From Bacteroidales bacterium (GTDB taxonomy: Bacteria; Bacteroidota; Bacteroidia; Bacteroidales; Bacteroidaceae): a stretch of 5,377 nucleotides of DNA. How positions within the stretch are numbered: the first letter of the stretch is position 1; the number at the start of each line of letters is the position of its first letter. The translations under genes were made by a program, and so were the position numbers. The DNA is taken from NCBI GenBank assembly GCA_004555055.1, contig SFJN01000172.1:1-5377 (forward strand), given 5' to 3'. Positions 1 through 4,792 of the stretch are shown in pieces. A model generated the notes under the pieces. The model did not search any database. It saw nothing but the letters and a program-made list of their open reading frames with translations, and was not told the DNA's origin.

Positions 1-28
1 CAGAGTTGCTTTAAACAGGATGAATAAC

Positions 29-67
29 AGCAGCCGGGACCGAAGTGAACCTTCGGTCCCGGCTGCT
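29..67. terminator. Strong hairpin terminator in the flanking DNA
   Basis: A perfect 17-bp inverted repeat lies here: 29-45 pairs with 51-67 around a 5-base loop (TGAAC). The stem is GC-rich, with a GCCGGGACCG core. It is followed on the plus strand by only a short T-rich tail, and on the minus strand by TTATTC, so it could end transcription from either side. The gene it serves is probably left of the window, or the minus-strand ORF that stops at 71. The hairpin is seen directly; termination is inferred. Confidence 0.7.
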
Positions 68-70
68 TTG

Positions 71-199
71 TCAAGGGCGTGGTTTCTGTGGGCGGTTACG
101 CTGATTGGCTCCTTCAAAATCCCACCACTCCGGTTTGAGCGTGGACATCAACGTGGCCACCTCAGCCACACGGGACCGCGTCAGTGCATGAATGGTCAT
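71..199 (-). pseudogene. Possible gene fragment or spurious ORF, 42 codons
   Basis: A 42-codon minus-strand reading frame begins at an ATG (199-197) and stops at 73-71, four bases before the hairpin at 29-67. The N-terminal part (MTIHALTRSRVAEVATLM, then a KPEWWDFEGA stretch) has the feel of the start of a GNAT-type acetyltransferase. It ends in a low-complexity tail and is far too short for that fold, which needs about 140 residues or more. There is no convincing Shine-Dalgarno sequence before the ATG. It may be the remnant of a gene that lay downstream of the tRNA-Ser gene, or chance. The resemblance is from memory and weak. Confidence 0.2.
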
Positions 200-235
200 A
201 CAAAAGGCTAATTTCTGTAAAACATCCTCTTCCCG

Positions 236-273
236 AAAAAAGAACAAGGGCAAGGACGGTTCCGTCCTTGCCC
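236..273 (-). terminator. Terminator behind the tRNA-Ser gene remnant (minus strand)
   Basis: Two 12-base arms (GGGCAAGGACGG at 248-259 and its complement at 262-273) form a perfect hairpin. Read on the minus strand it is followed by TTGTTCTTTTTT (247 to 236), so it is a good intrinsic terminator for leftward transcription. It starts five bases beyond the CCA end of the tRNA remnant, as expected for the terminator of the original tRNA-Ser transcript. This supports the view that bases left of 279 are the native chromosomal flank. Confidence 0.8.
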
Positions 274-278
274 CCATC

Positions 279-337
279 TGGCGGAGATGGTGGGAGTCGA
301 ACCCACGCGCCTCTCTCGAGACCTAAAGCATTTCGAG
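279..337 (-). other. 3' half of a tRNA-Ser(CGA) gene: attachment site of an integrated element
   Basis: Read on the minus strand, this segment gives, in order: a tRNA anticodon loop CTCGAAA (337-331, anticodon CGA), the 3' strand of the anticodon stem TGCTT (330-326), and a long class-II variable arm with a GTCTC/GAGGC stem and GAGA loop. It continues with a T arm (GTGGG, loop TTCGACT, CCCAC; 306-290), the acceptor 3' strand CATCTCC, discriminator G and encoded CCA (281-279). Discriminator G, the long variable arm and the CGA anticodon together indicate tRNA-Ser. The 5' half is missing: bases 338-342 (TTTTG) cannot pair with the anticodon stem, and no D arm or GGAGATG acceptor strand follows to the right. 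It therefore cannot be a working tRNA. A break exactly at the anticodon loop is typical of tyrosine-recombinase integration into tRNA genes, which leaves a displaced 3' half at one element end and a restored full gene at the other. Confidence 0.85.
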
Positions 338-687
338 TTTTGTGTCCCCAATGCCGTCTGTGCTCCCCCAGGGTCAAAACAGGCCGTTTCGTCCCGCCCA
401 TTTTGGCCACACCACGCAGATTTCCGGGGCATCCGCCCACAAAACCGCGTGGGTACAAGTAAAAGTTCAGTGCCACCCTTTGGGGCGAAAAGCAGCGCCT
501 TCCGGGAAAAATGCAAGATACCGTGCAAGATAACCGGCACAGCATCCGGCCCGCCGGGGCTGGTTCTGGCCGGGTTGTCCCGGCATAAAATTCCCCCGCA
601 GGCGAGAAAATCACCCCAAAATCCAAGAATCTTGTCGTGCTGATACGGTTTCTCCGGGTCCGAATTTCATCAAAGGAGAATCCGACC
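338..687. other. Non-coding att-proximal region with short repeats
   Basis: No convincing gene is found in these 350 bases; the open frames here lack ribosome binding sites and overlap one another. Several small elements are visible. TGCAAGATA occurs twice, 12 bases apart (512-520 and 524-532). An 11-base palindrome with a related core, CAAGAATCTTG, lies at 624-634. A 6-bp GC-rich hairpin, GCCGGG-TTGT-CCCGGC, lies at 569-584 and is followed by TAAAAT (586-591), which could be a weak -10 box though no good -35 box is at the right distance. Because the region lies between the att junction and the HTH gene, it is a plausible site for integrase or excisionase arm binding and for that gene's promoter. 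Those roles are inferred. Confidence 0.5.
512..532 (+). repeat. Tandem TGCAAGATA direct repeat near the att site
   Basis: TGCAAGATA occurs at 512-520 and again at 524-532, separated by CCG, giving a 12-base period. A related CAAGA core recurs inside a small palindrome at 624-634. Closely phased short direct repeats within 200 bases of an att junction resemble the arm-type sites bound by tyrosine integrases or excisionases. Function is inferred from position only. Confidence 0.4.
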
Positions 688-1305
688 ATGAACGAACAAA
701 CCATTACGCAAGACCGGCTGGCAAAGGAGATCGACGCGCTGCTGGCACCTTATCCCGATCCCATGAGCCGCAACGACTTCCGCCAAGCCTGCCACATCGG
801 CACCCGCACTTCGCTGTATCTGCTGCAGAGCGGTCTGGTGCCCTGCATCCACACCGGCAAGCGCACCCGCTGCTACAAGATCGCCAAGGCGGACGTGGCC
901 GCCTACCTGTGCCGCCGTATGACCGAACCGGAGCATTACGCTCCTCCCAGCGGGTGGTATAAGAACTATCCCCAGCGCAAGCCGCCCGCCGTGTCCCTGA
1001 CCCGCACCCTCGATTACGAGATCGTCAGCCGCCTGCTGCTCCGCCGCCACCTGGAACAGCAGCTGGCCGACGCCCCCAACGTTCTGACCGTGGAGCAGAT
1101 CGCCCGCTTCACCGGCTACACCCCCCACACGGTCTCCCGCTGGTGCACCGAGGGCCGCCTGCGCACTATCCAGCGCCGCCCACGGTTCATGGTGCCGAAA
1201 GCGTGGCTGCTGGATTACCTGGTTTCGGATGATTATAACAGGATCACGAGGAAGAGCGTGAAACATTATGGGATGATACGGAAGATTGCTGACATGAAAA
1301 GGTGA
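688..1305 (+). CDS. Tandem winged-HTH, excisionase-like DNA-binding protein
   Basis: This 205-residue soluble basic protein carries two related DNA-binding units. The first (residues about 26-75) has an HTH (FRQACHIGTRTSLYLLQSG) then a basic wing and an ADVAAYL helix. The second (about 132-180) has VEQIARFTGYTPHTVSRWC, a basic wing (RTIQRRPRFMV) and a PKAWLLDYL helix. Both follow the layout of MerR/excisionase-type winged helices, suggesting an internal duplication joined by a helical linker (about 100-130). ATG 688 was chosen because AAAGGAG (672-678) lies nine bases upstream; an earlier in-frame ATG at 637 has no such site. It reads away from the att junction and is the first gene of the island, so a recombination directionality factor or a repressor of the element is the likeliest role. 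No catalytic residues are present, so it is not an integrase. Codon use is rich in GCC, CGC and CTG, unlike the operon that follows. The fold is fairly sure; the role is inferred. Confidence 0.75.
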   Translation: MNEQTITQDRLAKEIDALLAPYPDPMSRNDFRQACHIGTRTSLYLLQSGLVPCIHTGKRTRCYKIAKADVAAYLCRRMTEPEHYAPPSGWYKNYPQRKPPAVSLTRTLDYEIVSRLLLRRHLEQQLADAPNVLTVEQIARFTGYTPHTVSRWCTEGRLRTIQRRPRFMVPKAWLLDYLVSDDYNRITRKSVKHYGMIRKIADMKR

Positions 1306-1338
1306 CTGATACCGAAAAATCTCGTATTTTCCAAAGGG

Positions 1339-1377
1339 GCGCCTCCACACTGTAGAGGTGCTTCTTTATCTTTATTC
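1339..1377 (+). terminator. Intrinsic terminator of the HTH gene
   Basis: GCGCCTC (1339-1345) pairs with GAGGTGC (1355-1361), including one G-T pair, around a 9-base loop that may close a little further. The tail is T-rich: TTCTTTATCTTTATT (1362-1376). It lies 33 bases after the stop codon of the HTH gene and separates that transcript from the hsd operon. Confidence 0.7.
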
Positions 1378-1516
1378 AAGTTCCATCCAACAGAAGTGAT
1401 GCGCGCTTTCTGTTGTCCCCCCTTCACACACTCAAAACGATGCACATATCTATATTCAGAAGCTCTCATCCTATCTTCCCTCTTGATATATAGGTGCGAT
1501 TTGTTTAGGTTCCTTT

Positions 1517-1537
1517 CGTTATTTTTAATCCATGACA
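1517..1537 (+). repeat. 21-base direct repeat, copy 1 (upstream of -35)
   Basis: This copy begins CGTTATTTTTA and ends CCATGACA. It matches the copy at 1609-1629 at 19 of 21 positions, the differences being the 12th and 14th bases. It ends nine bases before the -35 box. Its position suggests an operator half that works with copy 2. Confidence 0.6.
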
Positions 1538-1546
1538 CAATTTTCC

Positions 1547-1575
1547 TTGACAACCCCTGTCCCACCCTTTATACT
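1547..1575 (+). promoter_or_regulatory. Sigma-70/SigA promoter of the hsd operon
   Basis: A perfect -35 box TTGACA (1547-1552) is followed after exactly 17 bases by TATACT (1570-1575), one mismatch from the consensus -10 box. Transcription would start near 1581-1583, leaving a leader of about 64 bases before the hsdS start codon. Nothing else in the intergenic region competes as a promoter. Strong consensus boxes suggest substantial expression unless repressed, and the flanking direct repeats are the obvious candidates for that control. Confidence 0.85.
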
Positions 1576-1608
1576 CTTGAGTGCAGAGGTTGAGTTGTTC
1601 TCTGTACG

Positions 1609-1629
1609 CGTTATTTTTACTTCATGACA
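1609..1629 (+). repeat. 21-base direct repeat, copy 2 (in the mRNA leader)
   Basis: This is the second copy of the repeat at 1517-1537, in the same orientation and 92 bases downstream (start to start). It begins CGTTATTTTTA and ends TCATGACA. It lies in the transcribed leader and stops a few bases before the hsdS Shine-Dalgarno sequence (AGAGGTGA, 1634-1641). A protein bound to both copies could loop out the promoter or block the polymerase; this is inferred from the layout. Confidence 0.6.
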
Positions 1630-1645
1630 TTTCAGAGGTGAGCCT

Positions 1646-2236
1646 ATGCATTTAGAGGAACTTGCTTCCGTACGAAGCGGGCTTGTGCTAGCGCGCAAAG
1701 AGTCCCGAGAGCCCACACCGTACTGCTATAACCTTCTTACACTTCGTTCCATTCACCCCGATGGCAGTATCGCCCAGGAGGACCTCAGCGTGTTTCATGC
1801 GTCGGAGCCTCTCAAGACGGAATATCTGACCCAGCCCGGCGACATTATCGTCCGCTTGACCACACCATACACTGCCGCACTCATTGATTCCACAACCACC
1901 GGTCTGGTGGTCTCCTCCAATTTCATGATCATCCGAACGGAAAGCAACACTCTGTTGCCGGACTACCTCTTTTGGTTGCTGAATACCCCGGCTGTTAAGC
2001 GTCGGATCTATACAAGCACTACGAGTAATGTACTCAGCGCCGTGAAAGCCTCTTTCTTCACGCAGTTCCAATTTCATGTTCCTTCGATTGCTCAGCAGGA
2101 ACGAATCGGACAAATTCACAAACTGGCCCGGCGCGAAACGGCCTTGCTGCATCAACTGGCAGAGGAAAAAGAAAAATACTACGCCGCGATTCTTGCGCGG
2201 GAAGATTCATCTATGAAACGAGGTACTTCTGTATGA
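1646..2236 (+). CDS. hsdS: Half-length type I restriction-modification specificity subunit (single TRD)
   Basis: This 196-residue protein resembles one half of an HsdS subunit, which chooses the DNA target for HsdM. Residues 1-145 look like one target-recognition domain: an N-terminal LEELASVRSGLVLARKE segment, the QPGDIIVRLTTPYTAAL core (63-79), the VVSSNFMIIR strand (88-97), and LPDYLFWLLNTPAVKRRIY (104-122). Residues about 146-190 (PSIAQQERIGQIHKLARR, then LLHQLAEEKEKYY) form the conserved helical arm that docks onto HsdM. Full HsdS proteins have two such halves and about 400 residues. This frame has a clean start (SD AGAGGTGA five bases before the ATG) and an intact end, so it looks naturally short rather than broken. 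By analogy with half-size S subunits such as that of AhdI, two copies could form an M2S2 enzyme with a symmetrical target. It is first in the operon and overlaps hsdM by four bases. The family is quite sure; dimer use is inferred. Confidence 0.85.
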   Translation: MHLEELASVRSGLVLARKESREPTPYCYNLLTLRSIHPDGSIAQEDLSVFHASEPLKTEYLTQPGDIIVRLTTPYTAALIDSTTTGLVVSSNFMIIRTESNTLLPDYLFWLLNTPAVKRRIYTSTTSNVLSAVKASFFTQFQFHVPSIAQQERIGQIHKLARRETALLHQLAEEKEKYYAAILAREDSSMKRGTSV

Positions 2237-3762
2237 CAACCCGAAACGACATTGAACAAGTTTTGTGGAGCGCCTGCGACAGCTTCCGTGGCAAAATCGA
2301 CAGTTCCCGGTACAAGGACTACATTCTGTCCATGCTGTTTGTAAAATATCTCAGCGACGTTTCCAAGGAGAAACGCCAGGAGTACATCCAACAGTATGAG
2401 GGTGATATGCGCCGTGTGGAGCGCGCCATGAGCCGTGAGCGCTTTGCCATGGATGAAGAGTCCACCTTTGATTATCTGTACGATCACCGCAGTGAGTCGC
2501 AGATTGGCCAGATGATCAATGTAGCACTGTCCCGCATTGAAGAGCACAACAGCGGAAAGCTGCGCAACGTGTTCCGGGCCATTGACTTCAATTCCCAAGT
2601 GGATTTCGGGGAAGTGAAGGAGAAAAACGCCACGCTCCGCAATCTGCTGGAAGATTTCCACAAGCTGGATCTTCGTCCCAGCCAGTTGGGCTCCGCTGAC
2701 ATCATCGGCGACGCCTATGAGTATATGATCGCCATGTTCGCGTCGGACGCCGGCAAAAAGGGTGGTGAGTTCTTCACTCCCAGCCAGGTATCCGAACTGG
2801 TGGCTTCCCTGGTGAAGCCCAAAGAGAATGACCGTATCTACGACCCCACCTGCGGCAGCGGCGGCCTGTTGCTGAAAGCCTATAAAAAGGTGCCCAGCGG
2901 CAAGGTCGCCATCTACGGCCAGGAACTCAACGCTCAGACCTGGGCTTTGTGCACGATGAATATGTTCCTGCACGGGGTGGATGACGCCCGCATCTGGCAA
3001 GGGGACACCCTATCCAACCCGCAGAACATCGAAGATGACAAGTTGATGAAGTTCCAGGTTATGGTTGCGAATCCGCCCTTCAGCCTGGACAAGTGGGACA
3101 GCGGCTTTCTGACGGATGTGGAGGCGGACAGCAAAGGCAAGAAAAAAATGACAGCCGAGCTGGACCCTTACCACCGGTTTGATTGGGGTGTTCCTCCTAC
3201 TTCCAAGGGTGATTACGCGTTTGTGCTGCATATGCTGGCCAGCCTGGATGCAGAAAATGGCCGTATGGCCATCGTGCTGCCCCACGGCGTCCTCTTCCGT
3301 GGTGCCAGCGAAGGGAAAATTCGCCGCCAGCTGGTGGAAATGAATCTTTTGGATGCCGTGATTGGACTGCCCGCCAATCTGTTTTATGGTACCGGCATTC
3401 CAGCCTGCATTCTGGTGTTCAAGAAAAACCGTCCGCAGCGGGATGTGCTGTTTATTGATGCTTCCGGGGAGGGCAATTTTGAGAAGGGCAAGAACCAGAA
3501 TATTCTGCGCGACACCGACATTGCCCGGATTGTCTCCACCTTCGAGAAGCGGGAGACCGTGGACAAATACAGTTACCTTGCCTCTTTGGATGAAATCCGG
3601 GAGAACGACTTCAATCTGAATATTCCCCGCTATGTGGATACCTTTGAAGAGGAAGAACTGGTTGACATCGACGAGGTGCAGCGCAACATTGCCAATATCG
3701 AAGCGGAACTGGCGCAGGTGCAGGCACAGATGAAACAGTATCTGGAGGAACTGGGGTTATGA
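2233..3762 (+). CDS. hsdM: Type I restriction-modification DNA methyltransferase subunit HsdM
   Basis: This 509-residue protein transfers a methyl group from S-adenosylmethionine to adenine N6 in the target chosen by HsdS. An N-terminal helical HsdM_N domain (about 5-140; YKDYILSMLFVKYLSD at 27-42) precedes the catalytic domain. That domain shows GGEFFTPSQV (177-186), the SAM-binding motif I DPTCGSGG (204-211) and catalytic motif IV NPPF (280-283), so it appears active. The last 35 residues (EVQRNIANIEAELAQVQAQM) form a coiled coil, commonly used to contact HsdS. Length and domain order are normal for HsdM. The ATG at 2233 overlaps the hsdS stop (ATGA), with ACGAGG nine bases upstream, so translation is likely coupled. 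The rhuM start overlaps its own stop in the same way. The gene is GC-rich compared with the last gene of the operon. No HsdR is in view, so cleavage of unmodified DNA depends on a gene outside the window or is absent. Confidence 0.96.
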   Translation: MTTRNDIEQVLWSACDSFRGKIDSSRYKDYILSMLFVKYLSDVSKEKRQEYIQQYEGDMRRVERAMSRERFAMDEESTFDYLYDHRSESQIGQMINVALSRIEEHNSGKLRNVFRAIDFNSQVDFGEVKEKNATLRNLLEDFHKLDLRPSQLGSADIIGDAYEYMIAMFASDAGKKGGEFFTPSQVSELVASLVKPKENDRIYDPTCGSGGLLLKAYKKVPSGKVAIYGQELNAQTWALCTMNMFLHGVDDARIWQGDTLSNPQNIEDDKLMKFQVMVANPPFSLDKWDSGFLTDVEADSKGKKKMTAELDPYHRFDWGVPPTSKGDYAFVLHMLASLDAENGRMAIVLPHGVLFRGASEGKIRRQLVEMNLLDAVIGLPANLFYGTGIPACILVFKKNRPQRDVLFIDASGEGNFEKGKNQNILRDTDIARIVSTFEKRETVDKYSYLASLDEIRENDFNLNIPRYVDTFEEEELVDIDEVQRNIANIEAELAQVQAQMKQYLEELGL

Positions 3763-4769
3763 GCAACGAGTTGGAAAACACCGGCAAAATCCTGATTTAT
3801 CAGAACGAAAAAGGTGACACCAAGATCGATGTCTACTTTGAGGAGGACACCATCTGGATGACGCAAAAATCCATGTGCGATCTCTATCAAGTAGCCAAGT
3901 CATCTATTAGTGAGCACATAAGCAACATTTTCAAGGATGGAGAACTTGACCCCGCGGCAACTGTTCGGAAATTCCGAACAGTTCAAATTGAAGGAAACCG
4001 GCAGGTAAGCCGCGAGCTCGATTACTATAATCTCGACATGATTCTTGCAGTTGGTTATCGCGTGCGCAGCAATGTCGGTATGCATTTCCGCCGGTGGGCC
4101 AGTGGGATTCTAACCGAATACATGAAGAAGGGCTTTGTCCTGAACGACGATCGCCTGCGCAATCCCAAGGAGTTCGGCGCAGATTACTTCGACGAATTGC
4201 TGGAACGCATTCGGGACATCCGAGCCAGCGAAAAGCGCGTTTACCAGAAAGTCAAGGAAATCTTCGCTCTCTCTGTCGACTACGACAGCAAAAGCCCAAT
4301 CGCCCAAAATTTCTTCAAATCGGTGCAGAACAAGCTGGAATACGCAGCCACCGGTCATACGGCACCGGAGATCATCGCTGCCCGGGCGGATGCCTCCAAG
4401 GACAATATGGGCCTTACCAATTTCAAAGGAGCCAAAGTCCGCCGTGGTGACGTCACCGTAGCGAAGAACTACATGACACAGGAGGAAATCAGCACGCTGA
4501 ACCTCATTGTCAATATGTACCTGGACTACGCGGAACTGCAGGCAAAAGGCCGCCATCCCATGCACATGGCCGACTGGGAAAATAAGTTGGGTGATTTTCT
4601 TCGTTTCAATGGCCGGGATGTCCTGGAGAACTTCGGTACCGTCAAACGGGAAGTTGCCGAAAAGCTGGCTCTAACACAATATGAACAGTACGATGCGCAT
4701 CGCCGCAAACTCGAAGTCCAGGGCGATGTAGACAAACTGACTGCAGATGTGAAACGTCTCAAACCGTGA
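3759..4769 (+). CDS. rhuM: RhuM-family (Virulence_RhuM) protein in the hsd operon
   Basis: This 336-residue protein belongs to the RhuM family, named after a gene on a Salmonella pathogenicity island and often found beside type I restriction genes; its biochemical role is not settled. The N-terminal half has the family signature: VYFEEDTIWMTQKSMCDLYQ (25-44), an HTH-like segment VAKSSISEHISNIFKDGEL (45-63), ATVRKFRTVQIEGNR (67-81), LDYYNLDMILAVGYRVRS (87-104), then RRWASGILTEYMKKGFVLND (111-130). The C-terminal half contains NKLEYAATGHTAPEIIAARA (191-210), NMGLTNFKG (216-224), LNLIVNMYLDYAELQA (247-262) and a charged helical tail. No signal peptide or membrane segment is visible, so it should be cytoplasmic and may bind DNA. 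ATG 3759 overlaps the hsdM stop by four bases and has GGAGG (3744-3748) ten bases upstream, so it is translationally coupled to the methyltransferase. This points to a role in the modification system, such as regulation or control of restriction, but that is inference. A perfect palindrome lies inside the gene at 3959-3983. Confidence 0.9.
   Translation: MSNELENTGKILIYQNEKGDTKIDVYFEEDTIWMTQKSMCDLYQVAKSSISEHISNIFKDGELDPAATVRKFRTVQIEGNRQVSRELDYYNLDMILAVGYRVRSNVGMHFRRWASGILTEYMKKGFVLNDDRLRNPKEFGADYFDELLERIRDIRASEKRVYQKVKEIFALSVDYDSKSPIAQNFFKSVQNKLEYAATGHTAPEIIAARADASKDNMGLTNFKGAKVRRGDVTVAKNYMTQEEISTLNLIVNMYLDYAELQAKGRHPMHMADWENKLGDFLRFNGRDVLENFGTVKREVAEKLALTQYEQYDAHRRKLEVQGDVDKLTADVKRLKP
3959..3983. 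repeat. Perfect 25-base palindrome inside rhuM
   Basis: AACTGTTCGGAA (3959-3970) and TTCCGAACAGTT (3972-3983) are exact reverse complements around a single central A. The DNA encodes the conserved ATVRKFRTVQ segment, so part of the symmetry comes from the repeated amino-acid pattern TVR/RTV; the fully matched third codon positions need not. It could be an internal operator, or an mRNA hairpin (about 10 bp with a 5-base loop). No T-run follows, so it is not a terminator. Confidence 0.65.
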
Positions 4770-4792
4770 ACGTAAACTAAGGAATAATACAC

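Larger units (their letters stand above)
1306..1645. other. Regulatory intergenic region before the hsd operon
   Basis: These 340 bases contain no supported gene. They hold the terminator of the HTH gene (1339-1377), an AT- and pyrimidine-rich stretch (about 1380-1516) in which I see no defined element, then the operon promoter (1547-1575) bracketed by two copies of a 21-base repeat (1517-1537 and 1609-1629). Minus-strand frames here have no recognisable protein character. Confidence 0.6.

Noticed and set aside
279..345. A full tRNA gene interrupted by a group I intron at the anticodon loop
   Set aside because: An intron would require the tRNA 5' half (acceptor GGAGATG and D arm on the minus strand) to the right. 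I find no CATCTCC complement or D arm before the HTH gene, and no intron core or homing endonuclease is visible.
569..584. GC-rich 6-bp hairpin (GCCGGG-TTGT-CCCGGC) as a terminator
   Set aside because: It is not followed by a T-run on either strand and no gene ends just before it. It could be a protein-binding site, but nothing supports a specific role.
162..704. A 180-codon minus-strand open frame across the tRNA remnant and the att-proximal region
   Set aside because: It runs through the tRNA half and its terminator, has no recognisable domains, is rich in Arg, Gly and Pro as expected of a chance frame in GC-rich DNA, and overlaps other equally poor frames.
670..1350. A 226-codon minus-strand frame opposite the HTH gene, and a 273-codon one opposite hsdM (2179-3000)
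   Set aside because: Both are antisense shadows of genes with clear domains. GC-biased third positions in the real genes remove stop codons from the opposite strand.
1585..1627. A 10-codon leader peptide (TTG 1595 to TGA 1627) before hsdS
   Set aside because: Its Shine-Dalgarno-like AGAGG would lie within a few bases of the predicted transcript start, the start codon is TTG, and there is no attenuator hairpin. Probably chance.
4094..4450. A 118-codon plus-strand frame inside rhuM
   Set aside because: It is an out-of-frame shadow; the rhuM frame carries the conserved family motifs across the whole interval.
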